Source of the DNA: a virus
Length of the DNA: 64,000 bases
Direction: 5' to 3' (one strand)
Virus record (IMG/VR): IMGVR_UViG_3300010938_000035
Span: 1-64,000 of that record
Each line of letters starts with the position of its first letter. Positions within the stretch are counted from its first letter, which is position 1. Both the position numbers and the translations under genes were made by a program. This document shows, piece by piece, positions 16,284 to 25,185 of the stretch. The notes beneath the pieces were generated by a model, which did no database searches, had not been told where the DNA came from, and worked only from the letters and a program-made list of their open reading frames with translations.

Positions 16284-16813
16284 TTTTTTCTTATTTCACC
16301 CAGATTACACAACTCTTCCTCGCATTTAGTTATTATCTTTTCCCTGATACTAGGAGTAAGTTCATCTTCCCAAAAACTGTCTTCCAATTTGCCCAAAAAA
16401 AATTCAATCTGTGGTCTTGTATCAGGAGTGGGGAGTTTTTCAATTCTTTTTGTTTCTTTTTCTATTTCTTTACGGAAATTAATCCATTCCTCGTCAGTAT
16501 GAATGACTGAGGAAAAGTCCTCTATTTTTTTATTAAGTAGGAAAGCAGCAAGCTGTCTTTCAGCAAACTGCTTTCCTAATGAAGTTACAAGATCAATATA
16601 TTCATCCCTCTTCTTAGCCGAGGGTTCAATTACCTCAAAAACCTTCTTTTTGTCACCTTCACCAATCTCAAATACAAGTTTTTTTCTGGTTAAAACTGTA
16701 GTACCGGAACTACTTGTACCAGAAATCAAACCTAAATCAGGTAACATATAATTGCATTTAGAGCACATTAATACAGCATTACACTTAGGACACTTTGCAG
16801 GCATAACACACAC
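16220..16813 (-). CDS. Tail assembly chaperone (gpG-like), zero-frame product
   Basis: This 197-residue protein begins with a zinc-ribbon-like motif (CPKCNAVLMCSKCNYM, residues 8-23), then a beta region and a long helical, charged part. Position between the tail tube and tape measure genes, and a -1 frameshift site in the last tenth, identify it as the short form of a tail assembly chaperone pair that coats the tape measure during tail assembly. The N-terminal zinc ribbon is unusual for such proteins. The zero frame ends at a TAG at 16220-16222. Confidence 0.7.
   Translation of the reverse strand: MCVMPAKCPKCNAVLMCSKCNYMLPDLGLISGTSSSGTTVLTRKKLVFEIGEGDKKKVFEVIEPSAKKRDEYIDLVTSLGKQFAERQLAAFLLNKKIEDFSSVIHTDEEWINFRKEIEKETKRIEKLPTPDTRPQIEFFLGKLEDSFWEDELTPSIREKIITKCEEELCNLGEIRKNLENLLPQTTSQQNLTKRQTV
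16283..16289 (-). promoter_or_regulatory. -1 ribosomal frameshift site, A AAA AAC
   Basis: Read on the minus strand, the zero-frame codons AGA AAA AAC contain the heptamer A AAA AAC, the most efficient slippery sequence known in Escherichia coli. The -1 frame is then open for 95 codons to 15996, without any stop. Translation would join 177 zero-frame residues to that extension. I did not see a strong stem-loop just downstream. Confidence 0.8.
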
Positions 16814-16908
16814 TCCTTTTATTAATAATTAACAATAATATTGACTTATTAATTAACAACACAATTAATATTAAGTATATTATAATCATTATAATAAACA
16901 CAATAATA

Positions 16909-17793
16909 TTAAAATACTGGATCACTACCAGACATTACTTCTTCATGCCATCTCTGAATAAGTCTCTGACCTTCTGGTAAAGTCAAATCACCCACTGCAT
17001 CAAAGGCAAATTCCCGAATATTCCAAGCTCCTGCATTATATTGTTCTTGTGTTTCCGGAGAAGGATAAGCACGTGGAAACCTAGTAATCTGCCTGCCACC
17101 ACTCTTAGGATATCTTGTATCCCGTGTTTGTTCATAAGTAAACTCGGCAACAAAGAATTGTTTCAAATTGAGACCACCAGTATGAATTCCCAATGTGGAT
17201 GGTCTAACAGCAGAATAGGTTATATAAACACCGCCACCATAATCAACATTACCATTTGCAACTCTTCGAATTGCCCCCTTATAAATCACAAGATCAAGTG
17301 TACTTTCATCTTCATAAATATCACCAACTACCAAATCTAACGGAGTAGGATCCGCAGTATGAGCCGTTGGAGCAGGACTTTTGAGTATATATCTATAATT
17401 CAGGTGTGCCCACGAATCTGGGTCATATAAATATTTTAATTCTGTAACGTTATTTATTACCGTTTCATTAACATAACTATCATCAATACCATAATCAACA
17501 CCATATTCACCCGAATGCCCCTGAGTTGTAACATATCCCAACTGTCTAGCCATCTGTTCCAACGTCTTCTCTTTCAAAGTAAAAGTAGCACGTGCCATTT
17601 CCTTCAATACCTCTTCCTTAACCAGGATCTGAGGTTGACCATCAAAAGCTTGGAGCACTTCTCTAACAGTTACAACGGTAGCATTGCCTTCAAGAGCACC
17701 AACATCTTGAAGGCTAGTGAGTGATCCCCCTATTCTCAGGTAACCATTACCCTGACCCATTTTAGCAAATTGCTGTTTCTGTACAATACCCAT
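16909..17793 (-). CDS. Major tail tube protein
   Basis: This 294-residue, beta-rich protein has layout and position typical of a tail tube subunit. It is encoded after the head-tail completion genes and before the tail chaperones. The motif LKEKTLEQMARQLGYV near residue 80 and the final beta segment (REFAFDAVGDLTLPEGQRL) recall tail tube proteins of siphoviruses. There is a strong ribosome binding site (AAGGAG) and ATG. There is no sheath gene nearby, which favours a non-contractile tail. Confidence 0.7.
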   Translation of the reverse strand: MGIVQKQQFAKMGQGNGYLRIGGSLTSLQDVGALEGNATVVTVREVLQAFDGQPQILVKEEVLKEMARATFTLKEKTLEQMARQLGYVTTQGHSGEYGVDYGIDDSYVNETVINNVTELKYLYDPDSWAHLNYRYILKSPAPTAHTADPTPLDLVVGDIYEDESTLDLVIYKGAIRRVANGNVDYGGGVYITYSAVRPSTLGIHTGGLNLKQFFVAEFTYEQTRDTRYPKSGGRQITRFPRAYPSPETQEQYNAGAWNIREFAFDAVGDLTLPEGQRLIQRWHEEVMSGSDPVF

Positions 17794-17806
17794 AATATTA
17801 CTCCTT

Positions 17807-18295
17807 TCATTGTACTTTTATTATTGAATCTTGATCCATACCATAAACATCCAAGTTCATTTTAAAAGAAAGTTCAATAGCCTGTTCACCAGCAATATTA
17901 TTAAAATTATCACCACTTGAGAAAATACAACCACGAGCAGTTCCATATAAGAAAGGAAAATCACGAAAACATTCTTTAAGAGCTTCACGATACCTCATTG
18001 ACATATATTCAAGCAATTCAGGATCGTCGCCCTCCAAATAAACAGTTAAAACATATCTATATAAATCTATTATATCCTGATTAGCTGTATATATCAAGTC
18101 ATCTGAAACTTTATTCCAACCAACTGATACAATAGTTATGCCAGGATAACCATCAATTCTATCAGGTTGACCTACTATTACAGTATAAAAATTGTTTAAT
18201 ATTATAGGTGGTTCCCTTGAAGAAAATCTATTTAAATACTTTGGACACTCTTCTATTATTAATCTTTTAATTGATCTAGTGATTGCTTCTTCCAT
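17807..18295 (-). CDS. Tail terminator / completion-like protein
   Basis: This 162-residue protein has an alpha/beta layout: a helix first (AITRSIKRLIIEECPKYL), then strands (NNFYTVIVGQPDRIDGYPGITIVSVGW). It overlaps its upstream gene by one base. Position between a gpG/HK97 gp10-like protein and the tail tube gene is that of the tail terminator that caps the tail tube. The sequence itself gives no firm family match. Confidence 0.55.
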   Translation of the reverse strand: MEEAITRSIKRLIIEECPKYLNRFSSREPPIILNNFYTVIVGQPDRIDGYPGITIVSVGWNKVSDDLIYTANQDIIDLYRYVLTVYLEGDDPELLEYMSMRYREALKECFRDFPFLYGTARGCIFSSGDNFNNIAGEQAIELSFKMNLDVYGMDQDSIIKVQ

Positions 18296-18846
18296 TAAGA
18301 TATTCCTTTCATTATTTTCTCAAAATCATCCGTTACATGTTTTTTAAAGAAAGAAAACCATCTATTTAGTTCCACGCTAGTAATAGGGACAGGAATTACC
18401 CTTAGAGGTATGGAATCTCTAGTAGTAGTTTTACGTTTACCATAAGGTCCCTCCCATTGTTGTGAAATACCGTCATCACGGAACTCCATACCTTCTATTA
18501 ATTCACCACGAAGCTTTTTTTCCTTCAACACTGCAGTATATAACTTTCCATCATACCTCTTTACATTAGACCCTATAACTAGATTGGTATTATCCATCTT
18601 TACTATAGCATTGGTATCCCCTCTATTCGTAAAACTTTTCACAAATGCAAAATCACGTTCTGAAATACTGAGTGGTGGTTTATACTTTGATCTTTGATAT
18701 TCAAAATACCCATCTGTTATTTTCTTAAATACCGGAATAAAATTAGACATATGCTTTTTTAATTGATTAAGAACTTTATCCGTTCTTTGTAGTGGGTCGG
18801 GCGAAGATATCTTTTTATCTATAAACTTAAAATTAAGTTTAAACAT
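18295..18846 (-). CDS. Head-tail joining / virion morphogenesis-like protein
   Basis: This 183-residue basic protein has SPDPLQRTDKVLNQLKKHM near the N terminus and a C-terminal helix (FFKKHVTDDFEKIMKGI). The middle contains QQWEGPYGKRK and IPLRVIPVPITS. The pattern is that of Mu gpG-like or HK97 gp10-like virion morphogenesis proteins: a helix, a short linker about a folded core, and the ending FxKH...FE. It is translationally coupled to the terminator-like gene and acts in joining head and tail. Confidence 0.5.
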   Translation of the reverse strand: MFKLNFKFIDKKISSPDPLQRTDKVLNQLKKHMSNFIPVFKKITDGYFEYQRSKYKPPLSISERDFAFVKSFTNRGDTNAIVKMDNTNLVIGSNVKRYDGKLYTAVLKEKKLRGELIEGMEFRDDGISQQWEGPYGKRKTTTRDSIPLRVIPVPITSVELNRWFSFFKKHVTDDFEKIMKGIS

Positions 18847-18908
18847 GTTTAATATTAACTCCTATTAATTTAATATTAAGCATTATGTATTATAATAATA
18901 ACTTAACT

Positions 18909-19442
18909 TTAAAATTCTTTATTTAACCTAAATAAAATATCTTTAGAAATACCCCGATCAAATTTACTATCATCTGTTACGTCCACCATACTACTATACA
19001 TAGCACCTGCAAGAGTAGTTATGGGTCTTTTATCATTAGTAGTAGGATTACCATCATCACCAATTGGTGGTAAAGTCAATTCGGCTTTTAACATAAGGAG
19101 TAACCTATCAAATTCAGATCTTAATTTCTGTTCCTTAGTCGTAGTTTTTGGGGGAGCACCAGAATGAACAAAAACTTCTACATCAATAGCAGCTTGGAGG
19201 GCATTTAAAATTGAACAATAATTATAGACAATGCCAGGTGGTATTGGAATGTTGATACCATAACTAATAAAAAGAGGAACAAGTTTATCATAGGCTTGAT
19301 CAATAAAATCACAGACAGTTTGAATCGTAGGCTGTGTATCATTATGATATTTAAAATCATTATATTTTGTAGACACAGGTCTCAACAAAGCCTCAATCTG
19401 GGCTACTGTAGCTATACCCCTAACTGGAGTTGGATCTGCCAT
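18909..19442 (-). CDS. Head-tail connector-like protein
   Basis: This 177-residue, mostly helical protein matches the size and helix-rich layout of head-tail connector proteins (gp6/gp15-like). The ATG at 19442 is chosen because GGGAGG stands nine bases before it; an in-frame TTG at 19451 has no spacing. The gene overlaps the glycosyltransferase gene upstream by 23 bases, so the modification cassette is inserted directly ahead of it. The call is by position and fold impression only. Confidence 0.5.
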   Translation of the reverse strand: MADPTPVRGIATVAQIEALLRPVSTKYNDFKYHNDTQPTIQTVCDFIDQAYDKLVPLFISYGINIPIPPGIVYNYCSILNALQAAIDVEVFVHSGAPPKTTTKEQKLRSEFDRLLLMLKAELTLPPIGDDGNPTTNDKRPITTLAGAMYSSMVDVTDDSKFDRGISKDILFRLNKEF

Positions 19443-20313
19443 TTTTCTCAACCTCCCCCATCAATCTTGCTTCTTCTTTTGAACTTAAATGTGCTTCGTC
19501 TGTTAAAATCATATCTTCTGATTTCAGATCTAAATCTAAATTCAAACCATTAAGTTTGGTTTTCTTTTTATACTCTTCAAGACAATCCATATCCATTATA
19601 TGATATACAAAAGCTTTTGGATGTAACCAGCGTTCCACATTTAATCTTATGAGATCTCTAGTAGCACCCTCATCTTCTGTACAATTTTGCACAGATGCTT
19701 GATAGAATTTTACCCTACCCTTCTTAAATAGCCACGTTTTCATCAGAAAAATACCAGCCACAAGATCCATCTTAACAGGTGACTTAGAATTAAGAACTTC
19801 CTTATAATCAAATTCCCTGTCATACCGTCTCATATGTGCATTATATTTTAGGAAATTATATATACCGGATATCTTGGTAGAAGTCCTACACCATCCAGCT
19901 ATAACATCCTTATCAGCTTCTATTAATAATTTTAATGTATCCTTTTGAAGACAAATATCACTATCCATATATAACCAATAATTATCATACATGGATAGGG
20001 CATCTGTTATTGCATTCTTCAATCTACCCATAATCCAAATAGTTTTATCTCTGGTATTAACCTTTCTTTCATCTGGCCTAGTTCCAAAGTTCATCAATTC
20101 AACCACTATATACCTATATTGTTCACGATACAACTTTTTAAATTGTAAGAGCATTTTGAATGTGGCATCTTTACTATCATTTACAATAAAACGTAATCCA
20201 ATATATTTCTTTGGATAATCTAAGTTTACAATACTTTCTAATGTATAGGGTAATACCCATGCACGCTCTCTTACAGGGAAACCTATACACACATTATTAT
20301 TAATAGTAAACAT
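19420..20313 (-). CDS. GT-A family glycosyltransferase (Anp1/GT2-like)
   Basis: This protein of about 297 residues has the GT-A sugar-nucleotide transferase pattern: an N-terminal strand and loop (VCIGFPVRERAWVLPYTL), a strand with RFIVNDSKD, and the metal-binding DSD at residues 117-119 (WLYMDSDICL). WLHPKAFVYHIMD near the end is the usual C-terminal acidic/His strand. It would transfer a sugar to a protein, glycan or DNA acceptor. The ATG at 20313 has AAGGAG ten bases upstream; the GTG at 20322 does not. This is the last gene of a five-gene modification cassette inside the late operon, between capsid and connector genes. Confidence 0.75.
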   Translation of the reverse strand: MFTINNNVCIGFPVRERAWVLPYTLESIVNLDYPKKYIGLRFIVNDSKDATFKMLLQFKKLYREQYRYIVVELMNFGTRPDERKVNTRDKTIWIMGRLKNAITDALSMYDNYWLYMDSDICLQKDTLKLLIEADKDVIAGWCRTSTKISGIYNFLKYNAHMRRYDREFDYKEVLNSKSPVKMDLVAGIFLMKTWLFKKGRVKFYQASVQNCTEDEGATRDLIRLNVERWLHPKAFVYHIMDMDCLEEYKKKTKLNGLNLDLDLKSEDMILTDEAHLSSKEEARLMGEVEKNGRSNSS

Positions 20314-20333
20314 ATACAACACACTCCTTAATA

Positions 20334-21389
20334 TTAAACTAATAATAACTTATATGAATCATAATATTGCTCGGCAGTTTTTACAATATTATGGTTATTG
20401 TTTACATAATTAATTGCATTTTTATTTAAAGTTTCAAGTAATGTGTTACTATTAAGTAAATCAGATATATATTGTATGTATATACTATCCGTAGTACCAA
20501 ATCGCTTAGGAACAACTTTACCATATACAGAACCATTAACATTAATACATTCGACAATACCTCCCACACCCCCAACAACAGGAACACAACCACAAGCCAT
20601 GGCTTCCAATAAAGTAGCAGGTTGTCCTTCTGTAAAAGATGTGTGTAAATAGATCTTGGAAGCATTATATATATCACGTAATGTAGAGTGATCTGTAGAA
20701 CATAAAAATTTTAGATTCTTTCTACGTAAATTTTTGAACATAGTATAATATGGTTCCATTGGTTCATTAAATACTATACAGAATTTATAAGCATAGCATT
20801 TATCAACTATTGATTTAAGTATTTCTATACCTTTATGAACATCGGGTCTACCTACCCAACATATATCATAGAATCTATCAAGAATGTTAGATGTTGATCG
20901 CCAAAAAGTTAGATCAATACCATTCTTTATTACGCTGACAAAGGACGGACGTTTAGTTGGTGTTGTTAGAAAACAACGATTCTTATCAATCTCAGTAATA
21001 AATCCTCTATAATAGACAGGAGCCTCGTTTAACCATGCTATAGAAGGAGCATACACAGATTCAGTTATATCAGGAAAAACAGTATGAATAAATATAGTAA
21101 CATTATGTACTTTTGCGCAGTTTAATATAAAATCAAAAGAATCAAAAGCATGTATCATAGTATATTTATTCAAATTTAATAATTTAGATAAATTGGTTTT
21201 ACCATCCTCTACATAATAAACACGATCAAAACTCTGCTCATAGTATCTTTCTAATTTACCTTTTTGATATAAAACTATCAGATCTATTTTAATATCATTA
21301 AATATAGATTTAATAACTTTTGACAATCTCCATATAAAATTTTCAGCACCACCAATTTTAGCGCTACCTATTGTAAATAAGATATACAT
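20334..21389 (-). CDS. GT-B glycosyltransferase, GT4-like
   Basis: This 351-residue protein has the features of the GT4 family. The N terminus has the donor-domain motif GSAKIGGAENFIWRL. The C-terminal domain has LHTSFTEGQPATLLEAMACG, the E-x7-E nucleotide-sugar binding motif. IEILKSIVDKC and YNASKIYLHTS are also typical. It would be a retaining transferase that uses a nucleotide sugar. It overlaps the start of the methyltransferase gene by one base and so is coupled with it. Confidence 0.85.
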   Translation of the reverse strand: MYILFTIGSAKIGGAENFIWRLSKVIKSIFNDIKIDLIVLYQKGKLERYYEQSFDRVYYVEDGKTNLSKLLNLNKYTMIHAFDSFDFILNCAKVHNVTIFIHTVFPDITESVYAPSIAWLNEAPVYYRGFITEIDKNRCFLTTPTKRPSFVSVIKNGIDLTFWRSTSNILDRFYDICWVGRPDVHKGIEILKSIVDKCYAYKFCIVFNEPMEPYYTMFKNLRRKNLKFLCSTDHSTLRDIYNASKIYLHTSFTEGQPATLLEAMACGCVPVVGGVGGIVECINVNGSVYGKVVPKRFGTTDSIYIQYISDLLNSNTLLETLNKNAINYVNNNHNIVKTAEQYYDSYKLLLV

Positions 21390-22672
21390 TACACTCTCCT
21401 AAGTATGCATAACTGACGTTTACCCAAATCATATGTCTCAAAAATACTATAAGCCGTCTTACTCCTTATATATTCATGTATATTATTCCTAATACTGGGA
21501 TACATCCATTCAAAATATTCAATCTCAAATGGTTCCGGAACTTCATATATAAATCTGTGGGTTTTAGCACTTATTAAACCTAGCAATTCATCAAACTCTT
21601 CTATAGGATGGTAGCGCATAAAATGATGAAGAGATGAAAGAGCTAAAATCAAATCAACACAATATTCCTGTGATTGCATGAATTTAAGCATATCTGTACA
21701 TTGACATGATATATTCTGTTTCTTAAGAATTACACTGGCAATGTTATACCTAATTGGATCTAATTCTACAGCCCTACACCATGCATATTGACTATTTGAA
21801 TCTAAACCTTTTTTAATCCTACTTAAGGTAAACCCAAAACAACATCCTAAGTCATAAGCACTAATTAGCTTATGCTCTTTAACAAAATTTAACAAAAATT
21901 TTTCCTTTCTATCATCTCTATAGACCACCCAATTAGAAAAGTCAGGATGATCTATAGGTTGATATAATCCAATATTTTTGTAATGCTTTTTTACATTATT
22001 ATAAAAATCTTCCCATTCACTCTGCCTAAAAGTAACAACAAACTTTATTTCATCAATACGATCAAGATATATTAATATTGCAAATCTGTGTAACCCATCA
22101 AGAATTTCCAAAGAACCATCATTATGTATACCACAAATCAAATCACCATAAAAATGAGTATAATTTATATCAGGCCTGTATATTGAAATATAATTCCCTG
22201 TATTAACAAACCCATTATTTTTAATAGATCTATATAACTCTATAAATTCATTACATTGCTGTTTTACACCATCAATGTTTCTTAATAATTTACCCCAAAC
22301 AGTTCCATCATTAATATTTTCTATTAACATCTTATAATAAGAAGTCTCTTCTAATATAAAATTAGGAGACTCTAATTGTACTAATAAATCATAATGGGGA
22401 GTTTGTTTTATATAATTGATAAGATCAGTTGACCAAGGATCACTACCCAAATATTTATAACCACCAAAATCGTCAACTACATATGTTTTCTTGGAAGACA
22501 AATCAAATCCAAATTCAGACAAGGCAAGCTCACAATTATCATATATAATATCATTTGTATTAACATATGGTTTTATACACTCCAATGGTTTATCAGTATT
22601 ACACTTATTATGTTCATTTCGTTTAATGGTTTTGGTAGTCCTGACAACTGATTTTGAAGGTTTCTTAGCCAT
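21389..22672 (-). CDS. SAM-dependent methyltransferase with ParB-like N-terminal half
   Basis: This 427-residue protein has two parts. The N-terminal part has GSLEILDGLHRFAILIYL, which resembles the ParB/Srx-type DGxHR nucleotide-binding motif. The C-terminal part (about 250-427) is a class I methyltransferase: motif I is YDLGCCFGFTLSRIKKG, followed by AVELDPIRYNIA (the acidic ribose-binding residue) and VDLILALSSLHHFM. Such fusions occur in sugar and antibiotic tailoring clusters. It probably methylates a sugar or similar acceptor made by the neighbouring transferases. The gene is coupled with the GT4 gene by overlap. Confidence 0.75.
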   Translation of the reverse strand: MAKKPSKSVVRTTKTIKRNEHNKCNTDKPLECIKPYVNTNDIIYDNCELALSEFGFDLSSKKTYVVDDFGGYKYLGSDPWSTDLINYIKQTPHYDLLVQLESPNFILEETSYYKMLIENINDGTVWGKLLRNIDGVKQQCNEFIELYRSIKNNGFVNTGNYISIYRPDINYTHFYGDLICGIHNDGSLEILDGLHRFAILIYLDRIDEIKFVVTFRQSEWEDFYNNVKKHYKNIGLYQPIDHPDFSNWVVYRDDRKEKFLLNFVKEHKLISAYDLGCCFGFTLSRIKKGLDSNSQYAWCRAVELDPIRYNIASVILKKQNISCQCTDMLKFMQSQEYCVDLILALSSLHHFMRYHPIEEFDELLGLISAKTHRFIYEVPEPFEIEYFEWMYPSIRNNIHEYIRSKTAYSIFETYDLGKRQLCILRRV

Positions 22673-22688
22673 AATTTAATAATCCTCC

Positions 22689-24302
22689 TTACTGATAATT
22701 CCTAAAACAATATCTACATTCTTGTGGTATTTGTTCTTCTGAAAACTGCAATCTAAATTTCATAATATTATCACGCATCCAAATATTATCCTCATAGATA
22801 GAACCAAATAGTGGGCTTGGTGGATATATGGAATTACAAATACTCACAAATCCATTACCGTCAACGGCAATAGAATTATAAATGAATTCACATCGCCTTC
22901 TTTCTATATCAAGATCTATTAATATAGGATAACTCTTTATCAAACTGGAACAGGGGTGATTTTTTAGAAAAGATATTACCCAAAAATCTTCTGTAGTTAA
23001 TACATTATCTAAAAATTCGGTTTTATCTTGTTCTGTTTTCAATGTATGTGGTAAGAGGTTATTAAGATATACTCCAGAAACACCCAGGCTTTCGGCTAGT
23101 TTAAGAAACTGATCCAATTCTTTAACGCTAGTCTTGTTACAAACAAATGATAAGTACGTATTAATACCTCTATTAACAAGATATTTAATACCATCTATTA
23201 CTATATAAAACATACCATCAATACCAGTATTACTATAATGTAATCCCGGTGTTCCTGCATTTAAACTAACAGTAACCATAAAAGAACTGGGTGGATTAAC
23301 AAACCATTCCCACCTCTTTGTAATTAAAGATCCATTAGTAACAATATTAATAAACTTATTATTTGATTTGAGATATTCAATTATTTCAGGTAATTTATCA
23401 TATAATAAAGGTTCTCCTAACCCACACAAACAAAATCCACTAATTGTTGGGAACTTATTAACTGTATATTTAACTACATCCATATTAATAGAAATCAAGG
23501 AATTAATTATTGAAGGATCTTTTTGTCTAATACAAAACTTACATTTAAAATTACATTCTGATGTTATAAACAGAGTAGCATTCACAGGATGAGACTGTGA
23601 ACTTCTCAATTTTATAAAATTAGGATCTTTTATGATAAAACTTTTTTCCCTATTTCTAATAGCAGAAGTAACCTCAGACATTTCATACCCCCTTAAAGCA
23701 TAAAAATCTATAATATCATTAGTAACCTGATACCTTCTATATATTCTATCATATGCTTCAGGTATCCAGCTATATTTATATTTCTTATACTTATCTACCA
23801 AATCATAGTAACGATCAAACACAGTTTCATATGTCCAGTGAGGACTATGCTTACCTAATACAGTTTGTTCACATACTATGTTGTAACCATCGTTAAGTAA
23901 TCTATCTAATTGTTCTTTTTCACAAGAAAGAGTATTACAATTATAAGGATAATTTTTCATAATATCCATTTTATAGATCTTAACACCATACAAATTCATC
24001 TCAGTATGACAATCATACAACAAGAAACATGCCATACAAACATTATCAAGAGTTTTTACAATTGTATTATACATGATTTCTACTGCATTAGAATATAGTA
24101 TCATATCATCATCTACTTGTATATAATATTTTGTATTACATCGGAGAATCATTTCCTGAAATGCCTTACTCATAGGAGCAATACCATAGATTATATTTAT
24201 AGAAAAATCTACAGTTTGCTTTTTCAAACTCTCCATACACAGATCATAATTTGGGTTTTCACCAGTTGTTATAAGAAAAACGGTCAAATCTTTTAATATC
24301 AT
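22689..24302 (-). CDS. Fusion of GT-A glycosyltransferase and radical SAM enzyme with SPASM-like end
   Basis: This is a 537-residue protein. Residues 1-200 are a GT-A domain: strand VFLITTGENPNYDLCMESL and the DDD motif at 64-66 (YIQVDDDMIL). From about 245 a radical SAM domain begins: SECNFKCKFC gives CxxxCxxC at 250, 254 and 257 for the [4Fe-4S] cluster, then GFCLCGLGEPLLYDKLPEI (the SAM-binding GGEP-like site, here GLGEP) and INIVTNGSLI. The end has RRCEF, GFVSICNS and ECRYCF, a SPASM/twitch-like set of Cys for another cluster. It overlaps the next upstream gene by four bases. I do not recognise this architecture in phages. Confidence 0.85.
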   Translation of the reverse strand: MILKDLTVFLITTGENPNYDLCMESLKKQTVDFSINIIYGIAPMSKAFQEMILRCNTKYYIQVDDDMILYSNAVEIMYNTIVKTLDNVCMACFLLYDCHTEMNLYGVKIYKMDIMKNYPYNCNTLSCEKEQLDRLLNDGYNIVCEQTVLGKHSPHWTYETVFDRYYDLVDKYKKYKYSWIPEAYDRIYRRYQVTNDIIDFYALRGYEMSEVTSAIRNREKSFIIKDPNFIKLRSSQSHPVNATLFITSECNFKCKFCIRQKDPSIINSLISINMDVVKYTVNKFPTISGFCLCGLGEPLLYDKLPEIIEYLKSNNKFINIVTNGSLITKRWEWFVNPPSSFMVTVSLNAGTPGLHYSNTGIDGMFYIVIDGIKYLVNRGINTYLSFVCNKTSVKELDQFLKLAESLGVSGVYLNNLLPHTLKTEQDKTEFLDNVLTTEDFWVISFLKNHPCSSLIKSYPILIDLDIERRRCEFIYNSIAVDGNGFVSICNSIYPPSPLFGSIYEDNIWMRDNIMKFRLQFSEEQIPQECRYCFRNYQ

Positions 24303-25036
24303 TTTGCCCTCGTTCTATCTAAATTCTTTGGTTTATTCTTTTGTTTTATATCATTCAACTTCTTCCTAAACCACTCTTGACCAGGTCTGTATATGTCATC
24401 AAGACTGTTAGCACAGGTTTCATAATAATTAGTATACATTACTTCCTCCGGTAAATATAACACTTTCCACTTTCTTCTAGCAATATCATAACAAAAATTT
24501 ATCATATAAAAAGCATCTGATTCAGCATCAAACCCACCGACATCATCAAAAGCTTTCCTTCTTATTATAGCCAACTTTGAATCTATATAAGTATTATAAT
24601 CCTCTATTAATATATCATAAGATTCAGGAGAGTCCTGAAACCTCCTAAAAATTGGTTGGAATCCTAAAGGATTCTCAATACCAACATCAACTATTTCAAA
24701 GTTCCTACTTACTAACTTTAGACCAATTAAACCAATTTCTGGTTCTGTATTAAATCTGTCTATTATATCATTCAAAGGGGTTAAAAATAAAACCCCCACA
24801 TCTGCAACCATAATCAAAGGAGAAGATGTATTATTTATTGCCATATTAAGTGCATCTGGTATACTCTGTAAAAAATCGGGTTCTACCAAATTACAAGTAT
24901 AATCCCCCGGAACAAATTTCTCCAGGTTATTTAATGTATGTTGATATAACTCCTCCTGAGATAATCCAAATTCTAATCTAGGAACTTTCTTAACCAAAAA
25001 AACATCCATAATCATCTTTCGTAAAGTATTGAGCAT
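24299..25036 (-). CDS. GT-A glycosyltransferase-like protein
   Basis: This 245-residue protein has a GT2-like fold: LIMVADVGVLFLTPLNDII is the DxD-strand position (here ADVGV, lacking the second Asp), and RKAFDDVGGFDAESDAFY is the usual acceptor-side motif. The start is taken at the ATG at 25036, with AAAGGAG eight bases upstream; the in-frame TTG at 25054 would put that site inside the gene. The missing second Asp may mean another metal-binding mode or lost activity. It is the first gene of the cassette, after the capsid gene and a hairpin. Confidence 0.7.
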   Translation of the reverse strand: MLNTLRKMIMDVFLVKKVPRLEFGLSQEELYQHTLNNLEKFVPGDYTCNLVEPDFLQSIPDALNMAINNTSSPLIMVADVGVLFLTPLNDIIDRFNTEPEIGLIGLKLVSRNFEIVDVGIENPLGFQPIFRRFQDSPESYDILIEDYNTYIDSKLAIIRRKAFDDVGGFDAESDAFYMINFCYDIARRKWKVLYLPEEVMYTNYYETCANSLDDIYRPGQEWFRKKLNDIKQKNKPKNLDRTRAK

Positions 25037-25063
25037 AACAACAACTCCTTTCAAATAATATAA

Positions 25064-25097
25064 AGACGAAGTTAGATTAAAATATCTATCTCCGTCT
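25064..25097 (-). terminator. Terminator-like hairpin between capsid gene and glycan cassette
   Basis: Arms 25064-25077 and 25084-25097 pair at 12 of 14 positions with a six-base loop. On the minus strand the hairpin is followed by TTTATATTATTT. It lies in the 149-base gap after the major capsid gene, so it could partly reduce transcription into the modification genes. Confidence 0.45.
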
Positions 25098-25185
25098 ATA
25101 TAATTTATCTATATTTAATAATATATACATAATTAACATTAGTATAATAATAAATAACATTACAACACTAATAACATGTTAATAA

